Shown: positions 11,735 to 23,504 of the stretch, in pieces
How the letters are laid out: every line of letters starts with the position of its first letter
Position numbering within the stretch: position 1 is the first letter of the stretch
From: Styela clava
Lineage: Eukaryota; Chordata; Ascidiacea; Stolidobranchia; Styelidae
Direction: 5' to 3'
Length of the DNA stretch: 64,000 nucleotides
Assembly: GCF_964204865.1 (NCBI RefSeq)
Contig: NC_135252.1
Span: 6,035,383 to 6,099,382 of the forward strand
Translations under genes and position numbers: made by a program
Notes under the pieces: generated by a model
What the model was told of the DNA's origin: nothing
The model's input: the letters and a program-made list of their open reading frames with translations, nothing else
Database searches by the model: none

Positions 11735-12826
11735 TTATTCAGAATGCAAAATATTTTTAGGTCCAGTTATAAATCCATGACTATTGAGATTGAAAATTGA
11801 ATCTGCTATTATTGCTGCAGTTGATCTTTGGTATCCACCAGACGTGAACATAACAATTGGAATTTTGTTTCTGTGGGCCACTTCAAAAACTATTTGATCT
11901 CTTTCAACAATGCCATTAGGTGATATATCAAGACAACCAAGTGGATCGCCGCTGAGAATGTCTGTTCCAGCATTGTACACAATATATTCAGGATTGAACA
12001 GTTCAATGACTTCAGAAAGGTTTTTTCTCACAAGTTCCAGATACTTTGAATCACTCGTTCCATGCACCAATTCCACCGGACGAGAAATGGCTAATTTAGC
12101 ACGCTGATCATTCGGATATATTAAACGATTATACACATCGAAAATGAAAACTCTTTCTTCACCCATGAAATCATGAGCATATCCATTTCCCTGGTGAGCA
12201 TCAAGGTCGACAATCAGGACTTTGTTTATGTCTGGAAAGTTTTCCCACAAATAACGAATGTTTAAGGTTATGTCAGCATAAGCACAAAATCCTCCTCCAC
12301 GCTCAGCAGAGCAGTGATGAAATCCACCACCAATGTTAATGGCCCATCCTCTCTCCATTGCCAACTTCCCTGCCAAGATTGAGCCACCCGTTTGCAATCT
12401 AAATGGTCGCAGAACTGAGCGTTGAACAAAGTAATTAGGCAGCATTGCAACTGGTGGAACTTCCGTGATCATTGCTACATTCGCACTCCATTTTAAACTA
12501 TTCAAGTATTTCTGGCTGTGTACTTTTTGCAATTCCTCTTCTGACGCTTCTAAAGGCTCAACAAATTCCCCAGGCAATAACATTTTCTTATCTATCAGCA
12601 TCTGATGAACTCTTCCCCATTTGCCAGCATCAAATGGATGCAACTTTTCCATGCCTCCAAAACTTACATTGTAGCCAGAACTGTAGACTAATGGCCAGGC
12701 TTGATCCGAAATATTTAGATACAATCTTGGAATTCTTTCATTCGACTTATCAAAGCTTCTACTGTTGGGTTTATGTTGATTCCTGCTGGGTTTTAAAGGT
12801 CCTTGCCCCATATTTCGTACAGTCAT
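11735..12826 (-). CDS. HDAC11: HDAC11-like deacylase, catalytically complete paralog
   Basis: A single 363-codon frame without introns. All HDAC11 catalytic positions are present: GGGFHHCSAERGGGFCAYAD (His170-His171), VDLDAHQGNG (zinc ligands Asp209, His211), YNAGTDIL (Asp289) and TSGGYQRS (Tyr332). The predicted activity is Zn-dependent removal of acetyl or long-chain acyl groups from lysine. The frame opens with MTVRN before MGQG; paralog 1 starts directly at the aligned MGQG, so Met6 (358 residues) is a credible alternative start. Together with the gene at 9563-10594 it forms a tandem pair in the same orientation. The absence of introns in both suggests retroposition or intron loss before the duplication. 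Confidence 0.96.
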   Translation of the reverse strand: MTVRNMGQGPLKPSRNQHKPNSRSFDKSNERIPRLYLNISDQAWPLVYSSGYNVSFGGMEKLHPFDAGKWGRVHQMLIDKKMLLPGEFVEPLEASEEELQKVHSQKYLNSLKWSANVAMITEVPPVAMLPNYFVQRSVLRPFRLQTGGSILAGKLAMERGWAINIGGGFHHCSAERGGGFCAYADITLNIRYLWENFPDINKVLIVDLDAHQGNGYAHDFMGEERVFIFDVYNRLIYPNDQRAKLAISRPVELVHGTSDSKYLELVRKNLSEVIELFNPEYIVYNAGTDILSGDPLGCLDISPNGIVERDQIVFEVAHRNKIPIVMFTSGGYQRSTAAIIADSIFNLNSHGFITGPKNILHSE

Positions 12827-13359
12827 ATAATCCTATGCAGCTATAAGCATTAAAACAACTACTGCACTGTGACTAGGGGTGGGAAATGTTGAATAATTTA
12901 TTACGGTATTTTAGAATACTCAAATCAAATCCAGAATACTGAATCACGAAATGGACGTATATATAGATAGTTTTGATATTATGTTCCTGTGGAATAAAAT
13001 GTAAAAAAAAATTGTAAATGTATCAGTCTTCGCGTGTAATTGAAAATGTTCCGATCATTGGCTCAGGCCAATGAAATTCGATAATTTCTGCAATATTTTT
13101 TTTTTATGTAAAAACAAAATTTTATAATTAGTCACAAGTTATCACATTTTTTTTTTGACCTAAATTGCTTAAAAATTTTCCTGGCAGCATTACCGCTCGG
13201 TTATTGAGAAGACAAAGTTTTGCTGCATTATTAGGCACTGTATTGGGAGTTTTGATATATATGTGTGGTGATGTTTTGTCCACCACGGCACCTTCACCAC
13301 AGTATATGCACGGCCAGTCCGAGACAACTGCAACTTATGCGCCGTAGCGGGTACCGCGC
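12827..13359 (+). other. Upstream of HDAC11 pair; one weak candidate exon at 13189-13347
   Basis: Mostly AT-rich and unremarkable. After a pyrimidine run and TTTTCCTGGCAG ending at 13188 there is an open frame to a TAG at 13345-13347, encoding a short peptide with a hydrophobic stretch (AALLGTVLGVLIYM). It is more GC-rich than its surroundings. No upstream exon on the plus strand can be tied to it, so I list it only as a possibility. Confidence 0.2.
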
Positions 13360-13702
13360 GGCGGTGTGGCTCAACGGGCTAAGCGTTAGGAATACGCTCG
13401 CCAGCGCACCTCTAATTACTCTGCGTGGGTTCGCATGTTAGAATCCCATGCAGGGATGGTTATGTGCGAGAGGATTGCTGGACTCCTCGCCGTCGTTGGG
13501 TGGTTCACGTAACCGCTGGTCGGTTACGGCTTCCTCCACCACCAAGTCCATGCTTCCGAAAACAAACAATACAGTAAAAACTAATCCCATACCCGACTTG
13601 GAATGGTAACCGGACGAGAGGCCGTGGTTCGCCATATGGATAAGCCGTCTTATCGGCTTTCCTCTACCCCGGGATAAATATGTAAATCCTATCCTTCCTT
13701 CC
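13360..13702 (+). repeat. tRNA-derived SINE, copy 1
   Basis: Starts GGCGGTGTGGCTCAACGGGC, an RNA polymerase III A-box-like tRNA head. A degenerate B box lies near 13427-13447 (GGGTTCGCATG...GAATCCC). A conserved body follows with TTCACGTAACCGCTGGTCGG and GGACGAGAGGCCGTGGTTCG, and a CCTTCCTTCC tail. Closely matches 23505-23811 and, more distantly, 30095-30384. Confidence 0.85.
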
Positions 13703-14112
13703 TAGTCTTCGCGTCAATTACGGGTGCAAACTATTGAATTTAATCGTAGTAGTATATATTTACGATTTAACCACTATCAATTATAATCAAGCATGGGTCA
13801 GCGTGTTTATTCTGTGAGATTAAGACCCGTAAAATAAAGTTACCGTAATCGTGATTTCGTACTTAACATGTAATAACATCCGATAACGAATCGCAGATTC
13901 CCGAGAAGGATGTAATTATTTGGGAGTGCAAAATAAATGTGACCAATATTTTGTTTGTGATGAAACTTTGTATTTTCGGAAGAGGCTTGTCGTAAATGTA
14001 TTAAATCATTGTAAATAATATTTGATATAAATTAATCGCAAATAATGTTATAACATTTAACGTCTGGCTTTTGGTTTAGAATCTAATCTAATCTCTGATC
14101 TAAACTTCAGAT
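13703..14112. other. Intergenic, nothing recognised
   Basis: AT-rich sequence with no coding frame or repeat boundary that I can support. Confidence 0.35.
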
Positions 14113-14909
14113 CAGGGGTGCGGCCCGCAAGGGAATATTGTGCGGCCCGTAGAGAATTTTCAATGGTGTGCGGCTAAATTAGTTTTTACTTTATTTTGAT
14201 CTGGTTGGGCTTCAAAGATAATATCCGAGTCCAATTTGCTATCTGTGCCTATGACGTTACAACGTCTCAACAGCAACGCGATTCACAAAGCTGCCACTTG
14301 CTGAACTGCGAAAAACTTGAAAGGAAATGCGGAGCAGACGCTAATGAACTTGTATGAACGAGCAATCGAAGATCAGGAAACTGGAAAGCAGTTTAAATTT
14401 TTAATATCAAGAGATGCAAAAACTAAATTGAGTTTGGTTCCAGTCTATCAGTTGATTTTGTCCAAATCTAATCAAGAATAAAATTTGACAGCAAATTATT
14501 CGGAAATGAATCTTGGCGTACTTTACCGAAAACATTTCAACCAAGATAACTTCCCACATTTGAAAAAGGTCATGGCTTCAAATAGGGCACTTTTCGATTA
14601 CATCTTTTTGTTCAAAAACGGGCTCCATATCAAATTCGTATCACTTTCATTTAAGCAAATTTGGATAAAGAATCTAGCAGCAAATTTCTTACCGAATTCG
14701 TATAAAATGGATGTAACGATATATTTGAACTACAGTTTAACTCATCATTCCTGCAAGGACCCCCAATAATGACGATTTAGAATCAATAACATATAGACAC
14801 TATTATGTGCCTACAGCTAATAGAAAGCCTATTGTAATGAAAGTGCGGCCCGCGGTTTTACCCCGTTATTGATATTTGGCCCGTCTACGAAGAAGGTTGC
14901 ACAATCCTG
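14113..14909 (+). mobile_element. 797 bp hAT element with a transposase C-terminal relic
   Basis: Ends CAGGGGTGCGGCCC (14113) and, reversed, CAGGATTGTGCAACC (14909), flanked by CTTCAGAT and CTTTAGAT (8 bp, one mismatch). Inside, frame +14485-14769 encodes a relic of the hAT C-terminal dimerisation region: LYRKHFNQDNFPHLKKVMAS followed by NRALF, where active elements usually read FGSTYLCEQ. The rest of the transposase is deleted. GCGGCCCGC boxes recur at both ends. 39403-39625 is a truncated relative. Confidence 0.82.
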
Positions 14910-16379
14910 CTTTAGATCATTGTTCTCGGTAGAACTCGTAGGCCGCGAAAAATCATTTAATCTAAAACGGAGCATGGTACGTCTGTGAGAAATTAAATTT
15001 TGTGGGTCATATGACATGAATAAAAATTGGTATACAAAATTGGGCTAGATTGTTGAAATCAATCACTAACTAGGTCGTAAAGCTGGAGAAAGAGAAAATG
15101 GTGCAACAACAAGTCTTCGCCGTGAGGCGTTTGTTCATTCATGGGAGTCTTCTTGATCTGAAGCGCTAAGATTTCCGTGTTTGACGTCTACCGCTTTTAA
15201 TCAAACGAGAGAAATTTTGACGCAAGACGAAAAGCTCATCTCTGATTAATAAATTATAAAACCGGAAATACAAAAATTGACGAATGCTTTTAAAGAAGCG
15301 GAAACCAAATTCAGTTATCTGATCCCCTAATTGGATCCGAATCCTCCAGATTCGATATTCTGAATTGCCCATCCCTAACTATGGCACTTAAGTGCCACGG
15401 ACAGAGGCTATTAATTATAGTAGCAGGGAATGGCAATTGGGGCGATTAGGTACGCAGGGCTGGATTAACCTTTTGGAAATATAAGCACGTGCTTAGGGCT
15501 CCAAGGGAGAGGGGGCACCGCAGAAAAGTACTATCGAAAAATCTATATTGGTGCCTTAGTAATGGCTATCAAGTTATTTGATTTAAAACTAGTTTTTGAG
15601 AATGCACTTGAAAACTGACTCACGCACAACAATGAAAACGAAGCAAGGTTCACAACGATGCTTAGATTAGAGATATACATTTCACAGGTTCTTGTATATA
15701 CTTAAAACTAACTTAGACTACTTGATAATTTCATCTGATAAAATGGAGGGGAAATTTGATCATAAATGTGTCATTTTTCACAATAAATTCCCAACCCTGA
15801 TTAGATGAATCCAAAATTTATCCTCGTTTTGTAAATAGTTCTCTATAAACTGAGAGTTAAAAAAAAAGAACCTGTATCAATTTATGTATTTATTCATGTG
15901 TTGTATTGGGTGGTAACTGACTCAGATGACCGTAACTGGTCGTATCGTTACCTCCCAGTCATACCGAAGACTTTTGTTTCACTTATTATGTTATTATTAT
16001 ATTTAATATTATGTGTTTTCTGGTTGACGAAATAATAAATTCTCTCTCTCTCTCTCGGTACCGACTAAATGTAGACCGATATATTTAGATTTGAATCTGG
16101 TCCAGAATGTTTTAAAAAATTATTTAAAATACGGATGTTGAAATTATTTGTTGCGTGGAGGGATTTTCCAATTTGTAAAATACCAACATATATATTATTG
16201 GTGATGTTGACGTTATCTCCCATTCATGTCACTTTTTAAAATGATCACCCGCTTCAACAGCCTGTTGTACAGGCTAATGTCCAGCTTCTTGGACGAAAAT
16301 AAGTGCACGGAGTCGGAATCCGCAGATTTCAAGATTGTTCAGAGTAGAGCGCGATAGTTTATTGCCCTCAATCTACGTT
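14910..16379. repeat. Repeat-rich intergenic: hAT-end candidates and a (CT)n tract
   Basis: No gene. Around 15150-15380 is a degenerate repeat ending CCCATCCCTAAC. At 15455 a CAGGGCTGGATTAACC end could pair with TTCCCAACCCTG ending at 15800 as a ~345 bp hAT remnant, but its flanks match poorly. A (CT)n microsatellite sits near 16042-16056 just after AATAATAAAT, resembling a retroelement tail. Each assignment here is weak. Confidence 0.45.
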
Positions 16380-16639
16380 ACCACTGTGAAGCTAGCAGCA
16401 CTTTCAGCCAGAATATTTTTACACATTGAATATAGGTTCCACGCGCATATAGTGTTCACTTATAGGTAAATATGAAAATTGAAAATGCTGATCAAAATAT
16501 AATATTGTCACGAAAATAGATGAAAATTTTTTAAACTGAATGAATACATTAAATTTAACAAGAAAATAGTGTTCAAAAAAAGACTAACTAAGCGAAAAAT
16601 GAATTTTCAGGTATTCCGCAAATACAAAGTTTCGGAAAA

Positions 16640-18720
16640 TTATCCTTTTCGGAACCTCGATTCCTCGAAAACCGCCAATAAAGGCAGCACCACGACACAT
16701 TTGGAGAAAAGCAGATACCATATTAATTCAATTTTTCTATAACAGAACAGTAGCAGTACGTTTTGGCTTGACCATATATATTACCAAACATATCGTGTAA
16801 TCTAAATTTTAAAAACGGCATGGACGTAACAAATTTAAAATTGATTTTGTATTTCAACTATATTTGCTAGATAATGGATAAAATATCATTTTCTTTTTGT
16901 CACACATTAATACTGTACATCTTTTAAACTTGGAATACGTTGCGGGAAGTATAAAACAGCAAAAAATCATTTGCGACTCCAGGTGGATTCTGTCCTGGAT
17001 TACAAAAAATTATCGTTTTTAAAATGGCGATTTTTCGAAAACCGCCAATAAAGGCAGCACTACGACATATTCGGATAAAAGCACATACATTATAGATTCG
17101 ATTTTATTATGCCAGAACAGTAGCAGCACGTTTTGACTTGGCCATATATAATACCAAAAATAGCGTATATTCCTCGATTTTTAAAACAAAGGTACGTAAC
17201 ATATTAAAAAAGGGTTTGTATTTCAACTAAAGTTGCAGGATAATTGATCAAATATCTTTTTCTCTTTGTCGCACATCAATACTGTACGTCTATTAAAGTT
17301 AGAATAAGTTTCAGAAAGTATAAAGTAATAATAAAAAAAATTTTGCGCACCCCCTTGAATTAGGTTGAGAATTTCGAAAATTATCGTTTTTGGATTAGTG
17401 ATTTCTCAAAAACCGCCAATAAAGGCAGCATCACGACACATTCAGAGAAAAGCACATACCTTATAGATTCAATTTTATTATGTCAGAACGGTAGCAGAAC
17501 GTTTTGACTTTGCCATATATAATACCAAACATAGCGTATACTCTTCAATGTTATGAACAATGTGGACGAAACAAATTTAAAAAGGAATTGTATATCAACT
17601 AAATTTGCTGAACAATTGATAAAATATATATTTTTCTCTTTGTCACACATTAATACTGTACGTCTATTAAACTTAGAATGATTTGCAGAAGAAAAGTATA
17701 AAATACCAAAAAAATATTTTACGCCCTCTTCGTGGATTCTTTTCAAAATTTCGAAAAATTATCGATTTTGGAAGGGGAATTTCTCGAAAACCGCCAATAA
17801 AGGCAGCACTACGACACATTCGGAAAAAAGTATATACCCTATATATTTGATTTCACTATAACAAAACAGTGGCAGCATGTTTTGACTCGGCTACATATAA
17901 TACCAAAATAGCGTGTATTCTCAGTTTTATAAACATTGTCGACGTAACAAATTTAATAGGGATTTGTATTTCAACTGGAGCTGCGGGAAAATTGATCAAA
18001 TATATTTTTCTCTTTGTCACAAATGAATACTGTACGTTTATTAAACTAAGAATTAATTGGGAAAGTTTAAAATATAAAAAAAAACATTTTACGCTCTCTA
18101 TAATGGGTTCTTTTCTGAATTCCGAAAAATAATCGTTTTTGAAAGGGCGATTTCTCGAAAACCGCCAATAAAGGCAGCACTACGACACATTCGGAAAAAA
18201 GCAAATTCCTTTTAGATTCGACTTCACTATACCATAACAGTAGCAGCACGTTTTGACTTGGCCATATATAATTCCAAACATAGCGTATATTTTCAATTTT
18301 ATTAAAAAATGTAGATGTGACATATTTAAAATCGGTTTGGTATTTCAACTAAATTTACTGGAAAATTCATCAAATACTTTCTTCTCTTGGGTATGCAACA
18401 AAACTGTACGTTCATTAAACTTGAAATTAGTGTGCAAATCTTAAAATGCCAAAAAATGATTTGACGCGCTCTTGTGGATCCTTTTCGGAATTTCGAAAAA
18501 TTATCGTTTTTGAAAGCGCGATTTCTCAAAAACCGCCAATAAAGGCAGCACTACGACACATTCGGAGTAAAGCAGATACCTTATAGATTTGATTTCATTG
18601 TGTCACAACAGTAGCAGCACGTTTTGACTTGGCCATATATAATACCAAACATGGCGTGTATTCAAACTTTTATAAACAATGCAGACGTAACATATTTAAA
18701 AACAGTTAGGTATTTCAACA
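16640..18720 (+). repeat. Satellite array, plus-oriented half (6 units of ~370 bp)
   Basis: Six copies of a conserved 30 bp core beginning ACCGCCAATAAAGGCAGCAC at 16671, 17041, 17412, 17790, 18161 and 18532. Spacings are 370, 371, 378, 371 and 371 bp. Around the core, further conserved blocks recur: AGCAGCACGTTTTGACTTGG, CCATATATAATACCAAACAT and an ACTGTACGT box. Units are diverged from each other, so the array is not newly amplified. Confidence 0.93.
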
Positions 18721-20990
18721 AAATCTATGGAGTATCTGCTATTTTTCGAATGTGTCGTAGTGCTGCCTTTATTGGCGGTTTTGTGGAAATCGCCACTCCA
18801 AAAACGGTATGTTCGAGATATTAAACAAAATTACTATGGGGCGTGAGTCATTTTTTTGTTGTTTTATACAATTTGCAACTTATTCCAAGTTTAATGAACG
18901 TTCATTATTGGTGTACGTCCAAAAAAAAAGATGTTTGATGAATTATCCAGTAAATTTAGTTAAAATACGAAATCTTTTTACAATATGTTACGTGTACATT
19001 GTTTATAAAATTGTAAATACACGTTATATTTGGTATTATATATGGCCAAGTAAAAACGTGCTGCTGTTGTTCTGACATAATGAAATGGAATCTATATGGT
19101 ATTTTCTTTTCTCCGAATGTGTCGTAGTGCTGCCTTTATTGGCGGTTTTTGAGAAATCGCCCTTTTAAAAACGATATTTTTACAAAACTTCAAAAAAAAA
19201 CCACAAGAGAGCGTCAAATCATTTTTTGTTATTTTAGGATTCGCCGTCTTATTCCAAGTTTAATGAACATACAGTTTTGATGTATGACCAAGAGAGAAAA
19301 GTGTTTGGTGAATTATCCAGTAAATTAAGTTGAAATACCTAACCGTTTTTAAATATGTTACATCTACATAGTTGATAAAATTATATATGACCAAGTCAAA
19401 ACGTGCTGCTACCGTTCTGACATAATGAAATCAAATCTATAAGGTATCTGCTTTACTCCGAATGTGTCGTAGTGATGCCTTTATTGGCGGTTTTTGAGAA
19501 ATCGCCTTTTCAAAAACGATAATTTTTCGAAATTCCGAAAATAATCCACAAGAGGGCGTCAAATCATTTTTGGCATTTTAGGATTTGCACAATAATTCCA
19601 AGTTCAATGAACATACAGTTTTGATGTATGACCAAGAGAAAAAAGTGTTTGATGAATTATTCAGTAAATTAAGTTGAAATACCTAACCGTTTTTAAATAT
19701 GTTACATATACATGGTTGATAAAATTAAAAATTATACGCTATGTTTGGTATTATATATGGCCAACTCAAAACGTGCTGCTACTGTTCTGACTTATTAAAA
19801 TCGAATCTATAAGGTATCTGGTTCTCTCCAAATGTGTCGTAGTGCTGCCTTTATTGGCGGTTTCCGAGAAATCGCTATTTCAATTACGATAATTTTTTGA
19901 AATTTTGAAAAAAATCCACAAGAGGACGTAAAATGCTTTTTGGTATTTTATACTTTCCGCAACTTATTCCAAGTTTAATGAAAGTATAGTATATATGTAT
20001 GTCCAAGAGAAAAAGATGTTTGATAAATTATCTAGAAAATTTATTTAAAATACCAAACCGTTTTTAAATATGTTACGTCTGCATTGTTTATAAAAGTTTG
20101 AATACACGCTATGTTTGGTATTATATATGGCCAAGTCAAAACGTGCTGCTACTGTTCTGACATAATAAAATCAAATCTATTAGGTATCTGCTTTACTCCG
20201 AATGTGTCGTAGTGCTGCCTTTATTGGCGGTTTTTGAGAAATCGCCCTTTTCAAAAACGATAACTTTTCGAAATTCCGAAAAGGATCCACAAGAGGGCGT
20301 CAAATCATTTTTTGGCATTTTAACATTTGCACACCAATTCCAAGTTTAATGAACGTACAGTTTTGTTGTATACCCAAGAGAAGAAAGTATTTGATGAATT
20401 TTCCAGTAAATTTAGTTGAAATACCAAACCGTTTTTAAATATGTCACATCTACATTTTTTTAATGAAATTAAAAATATACGCTATGTTTGGAATTATATT
20501 TGGCCAAGTCAAAACGTGCTGCTACTGTTCTGACATATTAAAATCGAATCTATATGGTATCTGCTTTTCTTCGAATGTGTCGTAGTGCTGCCTTTATTGG
20601 CGGTTTTTGAGAAATCGCCCTTTCGAAAACGATAATTTTGTGAAATTTATCAAAGAATCCACAAGAGGGCGTAAATTTTTTTTCAGTATTTCAGACTTTA
20701 CTCAACTTATTCTAAGTTTAATGAAGTGCATTATTGTTGTGTGACAAAGAGAAAAATATCTTCTTTGATGAACTATCCAGTAATTTTAATTGAAATACAA
20801 AATCAGTTTCAAATTTGTTGTATATACATTGTTTTAAAAATTGAAGAATATACGCTATGTTTAGTATTATATATGGTCAAGTCAAAACGTGCTGAGACTG
20901 TTCTGACATATTGAAATCGAATCTTTGAGGTTTCTACTTTTCACCAATGGTGTTGCAATGCTGCCTTTATTGGAGGTTTTCATGAAACGA
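18721..20990 (-). repeat. Satellite array, minus-oriented half (7 units)
   Basis: The same unit read on the other strand. Cores lie at 18750, 19117, 19462, 19832, 20202, 20575 and a degenerate one near 20948. Spacings are 367, 345, 370, 370, 373 and 373 bp; the 345 bp unit carries a ~25 bp internal deletion. The switch of orientation falls near 18715-18730, inside a unit, where 'TATTTCAAC' of a plus unit passes directly into 'AATCTATGGAGTATCTGCT' of a minus unit. Confidence 0.93.
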
Positions 20991-21452
20991 CCATGTTACA
21001 CGACGAAAATTCAGTCATTTTTAAACATCTCTCAAAGAATTATAAAAAAATTTTGTGCACTGTAACAGTCGCTTTAGCTTGTTTACCATATATTAACAAT
21101 ACGAGGAGTGTAGTTGATGATTGTTTTGCTTTAATTGCTATTGTGAAACTAATCAAAATATACACTTTCTTATAAAAATCATTGGGAACATTTAATTTTA
21201 CGCGTGGGTATTTTCTTCGATTCTGTCAGTCACAATTTCGTGTTTTGCTGCTAGCTTCACAGAGGTATCTACGTTTGCTGTTTTGTTTCAAATGATTTGA
21301 CCGTTTTATATTTTTCTCTTCATTGAGGACATTAGATAGATATAATAGTTTGTTTGTAACCTTAATTAGACTCGATCAATTTTTGTATTAGTGTTGTATG
21401 ACTCTCCAAATAACCGCCGTCGCATGGCGAGTGGTCCATGGCGAGTTAGCCC

Positions 21453-23277
21453 CAGGGTTACGGTACCATATTGCTGTATTGGCTTTTTTAACGCCAAATT
21501 TGTCATTTTTGGCTTTTTTCAAACGTGTTTGGCGTCAGAATTTCCGTTTGGCATTTTGGCGTTTTTTTTTGGCTTTTTTCAAGTCTATTCTAGTGTCTAT
21601 TATTGAAATCATATGAAATACAATATTTAGTGTGTAACAACTGAACAATACCGGTAGCCTATTACCTGTACTTAGCTACCGTACTTAACATTAGGATTTC
21701 CTGGAGCATCGATTTCTTTGTTTGTTACATTAACTCTTAACCATACCCAATAATTGCAGTTTCTGCAGCTGCTCAGACATATGTTCAAGCCGGGTTGTAA
21801 ACATTGCCTCGTTTTTATAGTTTTCGGTGTTGTTGGCAGTTTTACGTTCTGTTTCCAAAAAATAGTTGTATAACATTATATTTCATAATGCCTGATATGG
21901 TTTATATGATATCAGTGGTCCACCTGTGAGCGGCAGGGGGTTAGGTAATTTTTTAATAAAATTGATGGTTTATAAATTTTGAAAGTGAAAAAATTTTCAA
22001 TAGTCAGATAGTAAAGTACGATATACAGATATAAGGAGAATTTTTTAGAGGCGCAGTTCTTACCACTTCATGGCAGCTCCTGCCACGAACGAACCGCGGC
22101 AACTCTTGCCATGGTTTTATAGCGCTGTTCTGTATTCAGTAATCAGGGGTCTTACTGAATACAGCGCGAAACACCGCAAAGAGCGCGAAACAGCGCAAAA
22201 CAGAGGAAACCAGCGCGAAACAGAAGGAAACCAGCGCAAAACAGAGGGAAACGGCGCAAAACAGGAGACGCAGTCATTACCACCTCCTGCCACGAAAGAA
22301 CCACGGCGCCTCTGGCCATGGCTTTATGGCGCTATTTCCGGCATATTTACAAGGTTATGTACCGGATTATAGGTCATCATGCAAAATTTTATCTACCTTT
22401 TTGGTGCTCCAGAAATATGTGCAGCAATATGTCGCACAACCTGAATCCGCTACACACACACACACACATACTATTTTCAGGTTGTGTGCCATCTTGGTGC
22501 ACATACTTCTAGAGGTCCCTTTTTACCTAACCCTAACCCTAAAGCCAATCATATCCATGTGGAAAATGTTCTAAATTATGGTACCCAAAATGTGTCACCA
22601 ACAGGGGCAGACTTGCCATTACAGCATTACTGGCTACACACGTTGGTTTGTGTTTTTAATTTGCTGCCGTGGCACTCCAACTCAAAACGAGGTGCCCCAA
22701 ACTCTTTGCAAAATTTTTTTCTGCTTCACACTGTTTCCCTCTGTTTTGCGCTCTTTCGCGCTGTTTCCACACTGTTTTGCGCTGTTTCGCGGTGTTTCGC
22801 GCTGTAATCAGTAAGTAGTAAGAACGTTCCGGAGGTCCCTTTTTACCTAACCCTAACCCTAAAGCAACCATATCCACATGGAAAATGTTCTAAATTATGG
22901 TACCCAAAATGTGTCACCAGCAGGGGCAGACCTACCATTACAGCATTACTGGCTACATACGTTGGTTTGTGTTTTTAATTTGCTGCCGTGGTAATCCAAC
23001 TCAAAACAAGGTGCCCTGAACTCATTGCAAAATTTTTTTCTGCTTCACACTGTTTCCCTCTGTTTTGCGCTCTTTCGCACTGTTTTCCCACTATTTTGCG
23101 CTGTTTCGCGCTCTTTGCGGTGTTTCGCGCTGTATTCAGTAAGTAGTAAGACCGGTACCGTACGTTGCCAAGGGCTTAAAATCTGACAAATCATGGGGCT
23201 TTTGTACTTAGTAAAATTGTTGGCTTTTTTTATGTCTTGGTTTGGCTTTTTTTGATCGCTGGGGTCTGGCAACCCTG
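21453..23277. mobile_element. 1.8 kb non-autonomous hAT element with perfect 8 bp target duplication
   Basis: Left end CAGGGTTACGG, right end (reversed) CAGGGTTGCCAGACC, flanked on both sides by the identical 8 bp GTTAGCCC (21445-21452, 23278-23285). No transposase. The interior contains GCTTTTTT-rich ends, a tandem duplication of ~320 bp (22512-22822 and 22832-23150), an array of short GCGCAAAACAG-type repeats near 22150-22270 inverted relative to the GTTTTGCGC repeats in each duplicated unit, and an (AC)n run near 22453. Confidence 0.85.
22512..23150 (+). repeat. Tandem duplication inside the hAT element
   Basis: Two units starting GAGGTCCCTTTTTACC at 22512 and 22832 are alike over their whole length with few differences. 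Each contains two TAACCC copies, AATGTGTCACCA.CAGGGGCA, and ends in a run of CTGTTTTGCGC-like short repeats followed by AGTAAGTAGTAAG. The copy count may vary between alleles. Confidence 0.9.
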
Positions 23278-23504
23278 GTTAGCCCTCATGGCGAGTTAGC
23301 CTCCACCCCTTCAGATTGTATTTCTACTTTTTGCTGGCCCTGTTGTTGGGATCGATTTGATACCTAATGAAACCATGTCTGCATGTGACCCCATTTTATT
23401 CAAAGGCATACCGGTACTCAATTTTGTTCCAAGAGCTCAATGTATACTATTCAATAGTTAGAGAGTCAGGGGATTCAATGCTTTGCTCTGAGTACAGTTG
23501 GCTC

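Larger units (their letters stand above)
16380..21266. mobile_element. 4.9 kb foldback element with inverted satellite arms and 9 bp target duplication
   Basis: Left end ACCACTGTGAAGCTAGCAGC, right end (reversed) ACCTCTGTGAAGCTAGCAGC: 19 of 20 positions agree. Both are flanked by the exact 9 bp direct repeat ATCTACGTT (16371-16379 and 21267-21275). A 9 bp duplication with long inverted arms fits Mutator-like or foldback elements. The interior is a tandem array of ~370 bp units in plus orientation (16.6-18.7 kb) facing a second array in minus orientation (18.75-21.0 kb). No ORF above about 90 codons and no transposase is visible, so it would depend on an enzyme supplied elsewhere. Confidence 0.85.

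Noticed and set aside
15455-15800. A complete hAT element with CAGGG ends
   Set aside because: The flanking octamers agree poorly and the inverted ends match over only about nine bases; kept as a weak remark in the regional entry.
16671-20977. Regular spacing of a conserved 30 bp core resembling a CRISPR-like array
   Set aside because: The spacing is ~370 bp, the intervening DNA is itself repeated, orientation flips midway and the genome is eukaryotic; it is a satellite inside a transposon.
22532-22863. TAACCCTAACCCTAA runs as interstitial telomere repeats
   Set aside because: Only about two units in each tandem copy of a hAT interior; far too short and explained by the duplication.
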